From: an uncultured Senegalimassilia sp.
GTDB lineage: Bacteria > Actinomycetota > Coriobacteriia > Coriobacteriales > Eggerthellaceae
Length of the DNA stretch: 64,000 bases
Direction of reading: 5' to 3'
Assembly (NCBI GenBank): GCA_934630815.1
Contig: CAKTWI010000007.1
Location: 1-64,000, forward strand
The notes below the pieces were generated by a model that was not told where the DNA came from, searched no databases, and was given only the letters and a program-made list of their open reading frames with translations. Below, piece after piece: positions 56,134 through 64,000 of this stretch. Position numbers and translations under genes: made by a program. How positions within the stretch are numbered: the first letter of the stretch is position 1; each line of letters begins with the position of its first letter.

Positions 56134-56162
56134 GCCTGAAAAGCGCCTTTTCAGGCGCTTTT
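56134..56162. terminator. Overlapping terminator hairpins between convergent genes
   Basis: Two alternative stems overlap: GCCTGAAAAG (56134-56143) with CTTTTCAGGC (56147-56156), and AAAAGCGCC (56139-56147) with GGCGCTTTT (56154-56162). Either orientation yields a T-rich tail, so it can end transcripts from both sides. Confidence 0.8.
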
Positions 56163-56203
56163 CACTGGCTTCTCGGTTTCGCTTATCGGCAAAATGCCGC
56201 TTG

Positions 56204-56620
56204 TTACGATTTCATCTTCGTCTCCGTCTTGCACTTCGGGCACACCACGCGCATCGTGCCTTTCCCGCGGGGTACGGAAAGCTCCTGTCCGCAGTTCTTG
56301 CAGCGGAAGTACTTCGTGGTCTTGCGGTTGGACCATTTCTTCTTCCCAAGCTCGTAGCTACGGCGGGGCTTGGCGGACAAGCGCAGATAGCTCTGGTTTT
56401 CCTGACGGCGTTTCCCGATGTTCTTCGAGCAGGTGCGCCAAATGGCCAGCGCCATCGCCGCAAGCGCGACATAGGAAAGCCACCCGCAGTGCGGCAGGAT
56501 GGAAGTCAGCATGGCGATGATTCCCAGCGCTACCAGCGCGTTGCCAAGGTCGTCGTTGCCGTAGCGGCCCTGCATCCACACGGCGGTGCGTTGAGCCAAT
56601 CGTTGGAAGAAGTCTTTCAT
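56204..56620 (-). CDS. Small membrane protein with C-terminal zinc ribbon
   Basis: 138 residues. Two TM helices (about 27-46 and 51-66) are followed by a basic linker and a C-terminal zinc ribbon, FRCKNCGQELSVPRGKGTMRVVCPKCK written as CxxC-x16-CxxC. Function unknown; such proteins are common in Coriobacteriia. ATG 56620 was chosen over 56650 because the membrane segment and basic start fit, though the ribosome site (TTAGG) is weak. Different in layout from the islet zinc-ribbon proteins. Confidence 0.75.
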   Translation of the reverse strand: MKDFFQRLAQRTAVWMQGRYGNDDLGNALVALGIIAMLTSILPHCGWLSYVALAAMALAIWRTCSKNIGKRRQENQSYLRLSAKPRRSYELGKKKWSNRKTTKYFRCKNCGQELSVPRGKGTMRVVCPKCKTETKMKS

Positions 56621-56650
56621 GAAATGCCTAACGTTTCGGTGATGCGGCAT

Positions 56651-56693
56651 ATCGCGCCCCGCAAGGTGAGTTTGCCGCCTTGCGGGGCGCGAT
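56651..56693. repeat. 16-bp perfect inverted repeat
   Basis: ATCGCGCCCCGCAAGG (56651-56666) pairs perfectly with 56678-56693 around an 11-base loop. There is no T tract on either strand. It lies between two minus-strand genes and may be an RNA stability element or factor-dependent terminator. Confidence 0.75.
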
Positions 56694-56834
56694 ACCTACT
56701 GTACTGTTCTTTGTTTATGGGCGGGATGTGTGCTGGCGGGCGTTACCTAACGGTTTCCCGCCCGTTGCGCAGCGGGCGGCGGGCAATATCGCGTGCAGGT
56801 CGGGTTGCGCTCGGCATACCCGAGCCGTCGCGCT

Positions 56835-57437
56835 TTATCGTAGGGACGAGTTCGCTCGATCCAAGATATCCTTCACTGCCTGCGGCTGCTGGTCGCATAG
56901 CAGCGGGAAGGGCACTGGGGAAGCGGGGTCGTCCTCGAACCGGTCGGTCAAGAACTTCACGTACCAGGTAACATCATGCCATTGACCGCTTTTGAAGCCG
57001 GCGTGGCGCTGATGCCCCATCACCTCGAAGCCAAGGCCTTCATGCAGGCGCTGGCTAGGGTCGTTCGGGCTGGTCACAATGCCGTACACCGCTTTGATTC
57101 CTTGCGCGGCGCATAGCTCGATGAGCGCGCGGTACAGCACGGCGCCCAGCCCATGGCCTTGCGCGGTGGGCGCAAGATATACGGAAAGCTCGGAGTTCCA
57201 TCGATAGGCGCCGCGCTCGCGCAGCTCGTGGGCATAAGCGTAGCCAACCACCTTGCCGTCAAACTCGGCAACCAGGTAGGGGTGGGCGGCAAGCACGCCG
57301 TCCGTGCGGGCCTGAAAGGCCTCGCGTGCGGGCACCTCCTCCTCGAACGTTATAGATGTGTCTATATAGGGCGCGTAGATGCCCAAGATGGCGTCGGAGT
57401 CGGCGCTGGTTGCAAGGCGGATGACGGGAGTGGTCAT
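56835..57437 (-). CDS. GNAT acetyltransferase, phosphinothricin acetyltransferase-like
   Basis: 200 residues. N-terminal IRLATSADSDAILGIYAPYI and the SITFEEEVP segment are typical of the Pat group. The acetyl-CoA loop is in LAPTAQGHGLGAVLYRAL (Q/RxxGxG/A pattern). VTSPNDPSQRLHEGLGFEVMGH completes the fold. These enzymes acetylate small amines such as methionine sulfoximine or phosphinothricin; the natural substrate is unknown. Confidence 0.9.
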   Translation of the reverse strand: MTTPVIRLATSADSDAILGIYAPYIDTSITFEEEVPAREAFQARTDGVLAAHPYLVAEFDGKVVGYAYAHELRERGAYRWNSELSVYLAPTAQGHGLGAVLYRALIELCAAQGIKAVYGIVTSPNDPSQRLHEGLGFEVMGHQRHAGFKSGQWHDVTWYVKFLTDRFEDDPASPVPFPLLCDQQPQAVKDILDRANSSLR

Positions 57438-57745
57438 GAAAAGGGCTCCTTCTCGTTTTCGATCAAGAACCCATGGTACTACTGCTTTGCGGGGGTTGCG
57501 TGATGGTCGAGCTGCCGCCCGATTCCTACGCTGGACTCTTCTCTGCCAAGATCAGCTCGATGCCGTCATCGGTCGATTCGTGATTCGGGCGTGCTTTGTC
57601 GGCGTGATGCAGCCGGATTGCGGGATATGCTGCGGCCTCGCCCGTTCCAACGCCGGATGGTCCTGGCCTGTTTCCACGAGGGCTATGTCTTCTTGCATCG
57701 GGTGCGCGCGATATGGAAAACGCGACGAATCGCCGATGTTTGCGG
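57438..57745. other. Spacer upstream of the pheS T-box
   Basis: About 300 bases between the divergent acetyltransferase gene and the pheS promoter. I see no gene, tRNA or strong hairpin here. Confidence 0.4.
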
Positions 57746-58056
57746 TATACTCCGTAAGCACATGCATAGACGAAGACAGCGGCGCGTATCATCGCGGTCG
57801 GCAGAGACGGGTCTCATCGGCTGAAAGGACCCGGGCGGCAAGCGCGTCGATTCCCTTCCGAGCATCAGGGCTGAAAGCGGGGCGCGGCAAGCGCGGACGT
57901 TTTAGTAGGCCATGGCGGGCGCCCTCCGTTATCGGGGCGAATGAAGCGGGCGGTTCGTGCAGATGCGCGTCCGTCAACCAAGGTGGTACCGCGAGAGCCT
58001 TCTCTCGTCCTTGGACTGGGTAAATCCCAGGCCAAAGGCGAAGAGGGCTCTTTTTT
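57746..58056 (+). promoter_or_regulatory. T-box riboswitch of pheS, predicted tRNA-Phe specific
   Basis: A -10-like TATACT (57746-57751) starts the region. A stem I apical part with CAGAGACGGG lies near 57805. TTC (57851-57853) followed by CCTTCCGAGC is the likely Phe specifier; the layout matches TGG-ACCGTGAGC in the trpP leader. The canonical T-box AAGGTGGTACCGCG is at 57980-57993. A long terminator stem (57994-58020 with 58026-58052, imperfect) and six T follow. Uncharged tRNA-Phe should favour read-through into pheS. Confidence 0.9.
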
Positions 58057-58104
58057 ATTGGCCGCATACGGCGGCCATCGGCAAATGTGGAAAGGATCGG
58101 ACAC

Positions 58105-59187
58105 ATGGCAATCGTGGACGAGCTGTCGGCGTTGCGCACGAGCACGTTGGCCGCCATCGAACAGGCTGCGGACACTTCCGCGCTCGAGGAGGTGCGCGTG
58201 GCAGTGCTGGGCAAGGCCGGCACGCTGACGGGCTACCTGCGCGGCATGGGCCAGGTGGCGAAGGAGGAGCGCGCCGCCGTGGGCAAAGCGGTGAACGAGG
58301 TGCGCGGCGCCGTGGAGGCGGCGCTCGAGGAGCGCAAGCGTGCGCTTGCCGCGAAGGAGCTCGAGGCCGCCATCGACGCGGCGGCCGTCGACGTCACGCT
58401 GCCGGGCCGCGGCCAGCAGGTGGGCACGCGCCATCTCATCAACGCCATCACCGACCAGATCTCCGAGATCTTCCTGGGCTTGGGCTATACCGTGGCCCAA
58501 GGTCCCGAGGTGGAAACCGACTACTATAACTTCGAGGCGCTCAACGCTCCGGCCGACCATCCCAGCCGCAGCATGCAGGACACCTTCTACGTGGTCGACC
58601 GCTCCGGCGAGGAGTCCGCGGTGCGCGGCGAGTCCAAGGTGCTGCTGCGCACGCAGACCTCCGGCGTGCAGGTGCACGTCATGGAGCAGCAGAATCCGCC
58701 CATCTACATCATTGCTCCGGGCAAGGTGTATCGCCGCGACGTCGCCGACCCCAGCCATCTGCCGCAGTTCACGCAGATCGAGGGCCTGGTCGTCGACAAG
58801 GGCATCTCGTTCGGCGACCTGAAGGGCACGCTGGACTACTTCTGCAAGCAGATGTTCGGCCCCGATCGCAAGACGCGCTTCCGCGCCCACTACTTCCCGT
58901 TCACCGAGCCGTCCGCCGAGGCCGACGTCAGCTGCGGCGTGTGCGGCGGCACGGGCCATCTGCACGACGGCGAGCGCTGCCGCATGTGCAAGGGCACGGG
59001 CTGGCTGGAGATCTTGGGCTGCGGCATGGTCGACCCCAACGTGCTCAGCATGTCGGGCATCGACCCGGAGGAGTATTCGGGCTTCGCGTTCGGCGTGGGC
59101 GTCGAGCGCGTTGCGTGCTTGAAGTACAACGTCCCCGACCTGCGCATGCTGCTTGAGGGCGATATGCGCTTCCTTCGCCAGTTCTAG
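58105..59187 (+). CDS. pheS: Phenylalanyl-tRNA synthetase alpha subunit
   Basis: 360 residues, class II catalytic subunit. An N-terminal coiled coil (about 1-85) precedes the catalytic core: HLINAITDQISEIFLGLGYT, VLLRTQTSGVQVHVM (motif 2) and SGFAFGVGVERVACLKY (motif 3). A zinc-knuckle-like CGVCGGTGHL...CRMCKGTGW lies in the core. ATG 58105 follows AAAGGA; GTG 58087 is less likely. Confidence 0.97.
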   Translation: MAIVDELSALRTSTLAAIEQAADTSALEEVRVAVLGKAGTLTGYLRGMGQVAKEERAAVGKAVNEVRGAVEAALEERKRALAAKELEAAIDAAAVDVTLPGRGQQVGTRHLINAITDQISEIFLGLGYTVAQGPEVETDYYNFEALNAPADHPSRSMQDTFYVVDRSGEESAVRGESKVLLRTQTSGVQVHVMEQQNPPIYIIAPGKVYRRDVADPSHLPQFTQIEGLVVDKGISFGDLKGTLDYFCKQMFGPDRKTRFRAHYFPFTEPSAEADVSCGVCGGTGHLHDGERCRMCKGTGWLEILGCGMVDPNVLSMSGIDPEEYSGFAFGVGVERVACLKYNVPDLRMLLEGDMRFLRQF

Positions 59188-59212
59188 CTTCGTCTACTCG
59201 ACGACGGTCGGA

Positions 59213-59274
59213 ATCGCTTGATCGCGCGGATGGTCGGAGCCCGACTTAGGGTTCCCGCTTTCGACGCAAGCGAT
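59213..59274 (+). other. Folded element in the pheS-pheT spacer
   Basis: The 211-base spacer contains an outer pair ATCGCTTG (59213-59220) with CAAGCGAT (59267-59274) and an inner hairpin GTCGG-AGC-CCGAC (59233-59245). pheS and pheT are usually adjacent or overlapping, so the spacer is unusual. Role unknown. Confidence 0.45.
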
Positions 59275-59398
59275 CGCCTCGCTCGGCTGATCGGATGCGG
59301 TCGATGCGGCGCGCTTTGCCATCTGGGCCGATTCCGGCAAGCTCGGCCGCCCCACTGATTTTCGTCGGCCTTGGCCGATGTCATAGAAAGAGAATGTC

Positions 59399-61894
59399 AT
59401 GAAAGTATCGCTGAAATGGCTGAACGAATACGTTGAGGTCCCTACGGACATCAAGGCGTTCTGCGACAAGCTCGACCTTACGGGAACGGGCGTGGAGGGC
59501 GTTGAGACGCTTGGCGCCGCGTTCGACCACGTGGTAACCGCCAAGGTGCTCAAAAAGGAGCATCATCCCGACTCCGATCACATGTGGGTGTGCTCGGTCG
59601 ACGTGGGCGAGCTCAACGTCGATAAGGAAGGCAACCCCGAGCCGCTGCAAATCGTCTGCGGCGCGCAGAACTTCAACGAGGGCGATCATATCGTCACCGC
59701 CATGGTGGGCGCGGAGCTGCCCGGCGATGTGAAGATCAAGAAGTCCAAGCTTCGCGGCGTCGCCAGCTTCGGCATGAACTGCTCCGCGCGCGAGCTCGGC
59801 TTAAGCGGCGACCACGACGGCATCATGATCTTGCCCGAAGATGCCCCGGTGGGCGTGCCGTTCGCCGAGTACGCCGGCCTGACCGACACCGTGCTCGACC
59901 TGGAGATCACCCCGAACCGTCCCGACAGCCTCTCCATCGCCGGCCTGGCCCGCGAGGTGGGCGCGATGTATCGTCGCGACTGGAACGACCCGCTGGCGGA
60001 AATGGCCGCCAAGCTCCAGCTCGACGCCTCCGCAACCCCCGTTGACGAAGAGGTCCAGATCACGGTCGAGGATGCCAAGCGCTGCCCGCGCTACACGGCG
60101 CGCGTCATCCGCGGCTGTAAGGTGGGCCCCAGCCCCGACTGGATGGTCGAGCGTCTTGCGGCCATCGGCCAGCGCTCGGTTAACAACATCGTGGACGTCA
60201 CGAACTACATCCTGTTCCTGTTCGGCCAGCCGTTGCATGCGTTCGACCTGGACAAGCTGAAGAACGCCGATGGCCGTGCGCACATCGTGGTGCGTGCCGC
60301 GCAAGACGGCGAGCCGCTGACCACGCTCGACGGCGAGAAGCGCACCCTTACCAGCGACATGACCGTCATCTCCACCCCCGAGCAGGGCGCGGTGGCGTTG
60401 GCGGGCGTCATGGGCGGTCTTGACACCGAGGTGACCGACGATACGGTGAACATCTTGCTGGAAGCTGCCACGTTCGAGGCGGGTCGCACCAGCCGTACCA
60501 GCCGCAACCTCGGACTTATCAGCGAAAGCTCCATGCGCTACGAGCGCGGTGTGGACGACCACGGCATCGAGGCGCGTTCCGCCGCCGCCGCCGCGCTCAT
60601 CGTGGAGGTTGCCGGCGGCACCGTAAGCGCTGCTGCAGCCGACGACCAGGGCATCATCGACGTGTGGCCCGAGCCCAGCACCGCCGCGCAGCTGAAGTTC
60701 CGCATCCCGCGCTTCCGCTCCATGATGGGCGCCCAGATCCCGCGCGAGTTCATCGTCGAGATCCTGGAGCGCTTGGGCTGCAAGGTCGAGAACACCGCCG
60801 ACGAGGACGTGCTTGACGTGGTTTCCCCCACGTTCCGTCCCGACCTGCCGCGCGAGATCGACCTGTACGAGGAGGTGCTGCGCCTGTACGGTATGGACCT
60901 CATCCCCGAGACGCTGCCCGGCGGCCGCGGCCGCTTCGGCGTGCGCTCCCATATGGAGCACGTGCTGGATACCGTCAACCGCACCATGACCGCATCCGGC
61001 CTGAACGAGACTATGACGTACTCCTTCGCCGAGCCTACCGAGCTCGAGCGTCTGCGCATGCCCGTCGAGGGGCTGGGCGATCCCGTGGAGCTCATCAACC
61101 CCATGAACTCCGACCAGTCGGTCATGCGCCAGAGCATCATCCCGGGCCTTTTGCGTTCGGTGGCGCACAACCAGGCTCGCGGCGTGAAGAACATCCAGCT
61201 CTACGAGCAGGGCATGGTGTTCTTCGCTCACGAAGGCAAGAAGCAGCCCAAGGAGCGCCGCCGCCTGGCCGGCGTCATGGCGGGCGCATTCGGCGACGCT
61301 GCCTGGAATGCGCAGCCTGCGGCGTTCGACTTCTTCGACGGCAAGGGCGTCGTGGAGAACCTGATGCGCGAGCTGGCCATCCCGAAGGTCCGTTACAAAG
61401 CGTTGTCCGCGCAGGAGGCTCCGCATCTGCAGCCCGGCCGCGCCGCCCAGGTGCTCTCCGGCGGCACGGTGCTCGGCTGGGTGGGCGAGCTGCATCCGCT
61501 GGCTTGCGCCGCCTATGATGCGCAGGCGCCCGTGGTTGCCTTCGAGTTGGACGTCGAAGCGCTCGCCAAGGCCTGCTGCCCCGCGCGCGATTACGTCGAC
61601 GTGCCCACGTTCCCGGCCGTTTCCATCGATCAGGCGTTCGTGGTCGACGAGGGCGTCACGCACGAGCGTCTGGAGCAGTGCATGTCGTCTGCGGGCGGCA
61701 AGCTGCTGGCCGAGGTGCGCCTGTTCGATGTGTACCGCGATTCCGAGCGCATCGGCCAGGGCAAGAAGTCCATGGCGTACGCGCTGACGTACCGCGCCGC
61801 CGATCGCACGCTTACCGGCGAAGAGGTCGATAAGGCGCATGCGAAGCTGGTGAAGAAGGTCTGCGGCGCCACCGGCGCCGAGGTCCGCGCGTAA
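59399..61894 (+). CDS. pheT: Phenylalanyl-tRNA synthetase beta subunit
   Basis: 831 residues. Begins MKVSLKWLNEYVEVP, then the tRNA-binding domain (VVTAKVLKKEHHPDSDHMWV), B3/B4 editing domain, B5 domain, and a C-terminal anticodon-binding FDX-ACB domain (FPAVSIDQAFVVDEGVTHER). It pairs with PheS as an alpha2-beta2 enzyme. AAAGAGA lies upstream of the ATG. Confidence 0.97.
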   Translation: MKVSLKWLNEYVEVPTDIKAFCDKLDLTGTGVEGVETLGAAFDHVVTAKVLKKEHHPDSDHMWVCSVDVGELNVDKEGNPEPLQIVCGAQNFNEGDHIVTAMVGAELPGDVKIKKSKLRGVASFGMNCSARELGLSGDHDGIMILPEDAPVGVPFAEYAGLTDTVLDLEITPNRPDSLSIAGLAREVGAMYRRDWNDPLAEMAAKLQLDASATPVDEEVQITVEDAKRCPRYTARVIRGCKVGPSPDWMVERLAAIGQRSVNNIVDVTNYILFLFGQPLHAFDLDKLKNADGRAHIVVRAAQDGEPLTTLDGEKRTLTSDMTVISTPEQGAVALAGVMGGLDTEVTDDTVNILLEAATFEAGRTSRTSRNLGLISESSMRYERGVDDHGIEARSAAAAALIVEVAGGTVSAAAADDQGIIDVWPEPSTAAQLKFRIPRFRSMMGAQIPREFIVEILERLGCKVENTADEDVLDVVSPTFRPDLPREIDLYEEVLRLYGMDLIPETLPGGRGRFGVRSHMEHVLDTVNRTMTASGLNETMTYSFAEPTELERLRMPVEGLGDPVELINPMNSDQSVMRQSIIPGLLRSVAHNQARGVKNIQLYEQGMVFFAHEGKKQPKERRRLAGVMAGAFGDAAWNAQPAAFDFFDGKGVVENLMRELAIPKVRYKALSAQEAPHLQPGRAAQVLSGGTVLGWVGELHPLACAAYDAQAPVVAFELDVEALAKACCPARDYVDVPTFPAVSIDQAFVVDEGVTHERLEQCMSSAGGKLLAEVRLFDVYRDSERIGQGKKSMAYALTYRAADRTLTGEEVDKAHAKLVKKVCGATGAEVRA

Positions 61895-61917
61895 AGGCGA
61901 TCAGCCCACGTGCTTTG

Positions 61918-61955
61918 GGAAACCGCCGAGTCCATACCCGGCGGTTTCCTTGTTT
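61918..61955 (+). terminator. Terminator of pheST
   Basis: 11-bp perfect stem (61918-61928 with 61939-61949), ten-base loop, T-rich tail. Confidence 0.85.
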
Positions 61956-62022
61956 CGGATGGTTTCTGAGACTTAGCCATGGCTAACAGCGTTACAATAG
62001 GGCGCAAACGAAAGGATGCGGT

Positions 62023-62907
62023 ATGTACGACAATCTGAAAAGCCCCGGTCGCAACGACGAGTGTTGGTGCGGCAGCGGGCGTAAATACAAGAAGTGCCAC
62101 CTTGATTTCGACGAGCGCCTGCAAAGCCTCTATGAGCAGGGCTTCGAGGTTCCCCAGCGCAGCTTGCTGAAAACGCCGGAGGAGATCGAGGGCATCAAGA
62201 GAAGCGCCGCCATCAACATCGGCGTGCTGGATCTTGTGGCGGAGCGCATCGGAGCGGGCGTCACCACCGAGGAGATCGACAAGTGGATCTACGATTACAC
62301 CGTCGAGCATGGCGGCATCCCGGCCGATCTTGATTACGAGGGCTATCCGAAAAGCGTCTGCACGTCCATCAACGAAGTGGTCTGCCACGGCATCCCGTCG
62401 CCCGACGATGTGCTAAAAGACGGCGATATCGTCAACGTCGACTGCTCCACCATCCTGGACGGCTACTATTCCGATTCCTCACGCATGTTCTGCATCGGCG
62501 AGGTGTCCGACGAGAAGCGCCGTCTTGTGGAGGAAACTAAGAAGGCGCTGGAGGCCGGTCTTGCCGCGGTGAAGCCATGGGGGCTGCTGGGCGATGTGGG
62601 CGCTGCGGTGCACGAATACGCGCATGCGCAGGGCTTCTCGGTGGTGCGCGAGTTCGGCGGCCACGGCATAGGCCTGGAGTTCCATGAGGACCCCTTCGTC
62701 AGCCATGTGTCCGAACCCGGAACGGGCATGGTGCTGGCGCCGGGCTGCTGCTTCACCATCGAGCCTATGATCAACATGGGACGCCACGATATCGATATGA
62801 CCGATCCCAATGGCTGGACCGTTCGCACGGCGGACCGCAAGCCCTCCGCTCAGTGGGAAGTGCAGCTGGTGGTCACGGAAACCGGCTATGAGCTTCTGAG
62901 CTGGTAA
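62023..62907 (+). CDS. map: Methionine aminopeptidase type I with SEC-C zinc motif
   Basis: 294 residues. Removes the initiator methionine from new proteins. The N-terminal SEC-C-like knuckle GRNDECWCGSGRKYKKCH (about 9-26) binds zinc and probably the ribosome. Metal ligands of the pita-bread core are in VNVDCS, YSDSSRMF, EFGGHGIGLEFHED, TIEPM and QWEVQLVVTE. GAAAGG precedes the ATG. It stands alone here, not next to adk/secY as in many bacteria. Confidence 0.96.
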   Translation: MYDNLKSPGRNDECWCGSGRKYKKCHLDFDERLQSLYEQGFEVPQRSLLKTPEEIEGIKRSAAINIGVLDLVAERIGAGVTTEEIDKWIYDYTVEHGGIPADLDYEGYPKSVCTSINEVVCHGIPSPDDVLKDGDIVNVDCSTILDGYYSDSSRMFCIGEVSDEKRRLVEETKKALEAGLAAVKPWGLLGDVGAAVHEYAHAQGFSVVREFGGHGIGLEFHEDPFVSHVSEPGTGMVLAPGCCFTIEPMINMGRHDIDMTDPNGWTVRTADRKPSAQWEVQLVVTETGYELLSW

Positions 62908-62913
62908 TCTTTC

Positions 62914-62963
62914 ATCCCGGCAGGGGAATTGGGCAATAGCGTCCTCCCTTGCCGGGATTTTTT
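62914..62963 (+). terminator. Terminator of map
   Basis: 14-bp stem with one wobble (62914-62927 with 62945-62958) followed by a T run. Confidence 0.92.
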
Positions 62964-62975
62964 CCAACTTTATAA

Positions 62976-63004
62976 CGAACAAACGTACGAAATCGTGTTA
63001 TACT
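62976..63004 (+). promoter_or_regulatory. SOS-box-like operator overlapping an extended -10 promoter
   Basis: CGAACAAACGTACG (62976-62989) fits the Gram-positive LexA box CGAAC-N4-GTTCG with one mismatch and lies where a -35 would be. An extended -10, TGTTATACT (62996-63004), follows. A second inverted pair, TATAAC (62971-62976) with GTTATA (62997-63002), spans it. Predicted LexA repression of the genes downstream; not proven. Confidence 0.55.
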
Positions 63005-63138
63005 CCCGTCAACACATCAGAGCCAGTGCAAGCGCCTCCTTCCAAGGTCGCCCGTAGATGGCAGCGGTGTTCCTCGCTGCCCGTTCCACGCTTGCAAGAT
63101 CCTCTCCGTTTTTGGAACAATCGAAGAAGGTGTTTGCC

Positions 63139-63444
63139 ATGTCCGGTAACGGGTCTGTGTCTTGCTGCGCGCAACCAGGTGCATTGGTGGTTATAGCGGC
63201 ACTTCCGCTCTGTCAGTTGCGCGATGCGCTCGATTCGATGGAGTATCAGCTGTTCGAAGAGGGCTTTATCCCGGTGGGATGCGACGGAGAAGGCGCTGAT
63301 GATTGGCGGGAGTTCGATCAGCTGGGGTTTGGATCCGCGCTTAATCGGGTTTTGCCCGGCGCCTTCCCGCTTCGATGTGCATGCGTTATGGATTGCGCCG
63401 ATGCGGTGTCCCTTGTGCAGGAGGTCGGCCATGTTGTGCTCTGA
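63139..63444 (+). CDS. Hypothetical protein, first gene of putative SOS-type operon
   Basis: 101 residues; not recognised. An early Cys pair (SCCAQPG) and a hydrophobic ALVVIAALPL stretch precede a mixed acidic domain (LFEEGFIPVGCDGEGADDW) that ends DCADAVSLVQEVGHVVL. ATG 63139 is supported by AAGGTG; an in-frame ATG at 63058 has no such site. It overlaps the next gene by 14 bases, so the two are translationally coupled. Confidence 0.65.
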   Translation: MSGNGSVSCCAQPGALVVIAALPLCQLRDALDSMEYQLFEEGFIPVGCDGEGADDWREFDQLGFGSALNRVLPGAFPLRCACVMDCADAVSLVQEVGHVVL

Positions 63445-64000
63445 TCTTCTTTGGGATGCGCAGTCGGTGTCTCGAAAACAGGTTCCCACGTTACAGGATG
63501 CCTTTCTGTGCTGCGATAGGGAAACGCTGCTTTCCATGGTCGAGCAGGGTTATGCGCGTCATTTGCCGGGGTGGGGTCAGTCCACTCCGCAGCAACGCCG
63601 CGTTGCTCGCAAGCGCATGGGCCGCGCTTTGGACGCCATGCTCGATTGCGTGGTGAAGCGCAAAAGCGGCAAAGCCCTGTGCATATTCCCCGAAGAACGC
63701 TTCGTCGTGCATGCGCGACGGGGTCAGGCAAGCATCGAGCGTTTGGTGCAGGCCCGCGTGGCAGACTTGTCTGCGGGCGCAGTGCGGCAAGGTGTCTCCG
63801 AAGGCGGGCGCCTGTTCGGCTGCGTTCCCTGGTCGCAGGGGCTTTCGTATCGCGTATGGCTCGAAGGCCCCTGGGATTGCTGCGAGCGCTACATGGTCCT
63901 TGCAAGCGCGTTCTGGCATCTGACGCACCAAGCGCCGGCGTCGAGGCAAGGCGATTCGGGCCTTGGGATTCTCGGCACCTCCTCGGAAAGCGCGACCTCT
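63431..64000 (+). CDS. Hypothetical protein, open at the right edge
   Basis: At least 190 residues in an open frame to the last base; no stop in the window. It begins MLCSDLLWDAQSVSRKQVPT after a near-perfect AGGAGGT site, so the start is well supported. Tryptophan- and arginine-rich with a basic region (QQRRVARKRMGRALDAML) and SYRVWLEGPWDCCERYMVL. No family recognised. Its place behind a LexA-like site suggests DNA repair or mutagenesis; the genes beyond the edge should clarify this. Confidence 0.75.
   Translation, partial: MLCSDLLWDAQSVSRKQVPTLQDAFLCCDRETLLSMVEQGYARHLPGWGQSTPQQRRVARKRMGRALDAMLDCVVKRKSGKALCIFPEERFVVHARRGQASIERLVQARVADLSAGAVRQGVSEGGRLFGCVPWSQGLSYRVWLEGPWDCCERYMVLASAFWHLTHQAPASRQGDSGLGILGTSSESATS

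Noticed and set aside
59801..61840. 679-codon minus-strand open frame opposite pheT
   Set aside because: Shadow of pheT with repetitive Ala/Gly/His/Val content.

Overview
The window is a high-GC, tightly packed bacterial chromosome segment. It looks like Coriobacteriia, most likely family Eggerthellaceae (for example an Eggerthella, Gordonibacter, Adlercreutzia or Slackia relative). The reasons are: a LuxR regulator with a twelve-helix membrane domain next to a DMSO-reductase-type molybdoenzyme operon, strict-anaerobe style respiration genes, Gram-positive T-box leaders, and high-GC codon use. The genus is inference; no 16S rRNA gene is present.

Layout. 1-6.1 kb: an M18 aminopeptidase, then a four-gene islet (three zinc-ribbon membrane proteins and a class A beta-lactamase-like lipoprotein). 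The islet is bracketed by two copies of a 21-bp direct repeat. 6.1-12.7 kb: a giant MacB-like ABC transporter with a huge extracytoplasmic domain, an NSS-family sodium symporter, and an IMP dehydrogenase of the trichomonad type. 12.8-17.8 kb: a LysR regulator, tRNA-Lys and tRNA-Gln, then the alpha operon infA-rpmJ-rpsM-rpsK-rpsD-rpoA-rplQ. 17.9-23.9 kb: an orphan EcfT, enolase, leucyl-tRNA synthetase and a SanA/YdcF-like membrane protein. 23.9-31.9 kb: the membrane LuxR regulator, divergent from a molybdoenzyme operon (catalytic, Fe-S and anchor subunits, a TorD-type chaperone and a second anchor).

32-38 kb: a drug-type MFS transporter fused to two CBS domains, then a T-box leader (predicted Trp specifier UGG) in front of trpP-ecfA1-ecfA2-ecfT, a complete tryptophan ECF uptake system. 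38.2-43.4 kb: a zinc-type ADP-ribosyl hydrolase macrodomain, a YbaK-type deacylase, an HtrA protease and a TcyP-like cystine symporter. 43.5-52.5 kb: the conserved block pyrH-frr-uppS-cdsA-dxr-rseP-ispG-proS, linking translation recycling, undecaprenyl and isoprenoid synthesis, phospholipid synthesis and intramembrane proteolysis. RseP is odd here: it lacks a PDZ domain and carries a different insert. 52.6-57.4 kb: LysR, a phasin-like/UbiB pair, a zinc-ribbon membrane protein and a GNAT acetyltransferase. 57.7-62.9 kb: a T-box (predicted Phe specifier UUC), pheS, pheT, and methionine aminopeptidase with a SEC-C zinc motif. 63.0-64.0 kb: a SOS-box-like operator ahead of two overlapping genes of unknown function; the second runs off the right edge.

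Most transcription units end in clear stem-loop/T-tract terminators, listed individually. No rRNA, CRISPR array, transposase or prophage was seen. The least explained parts are the repeat-bracketed islet, the PDZ-less RseP, and the putatively damage-inducible operon at the right edge.
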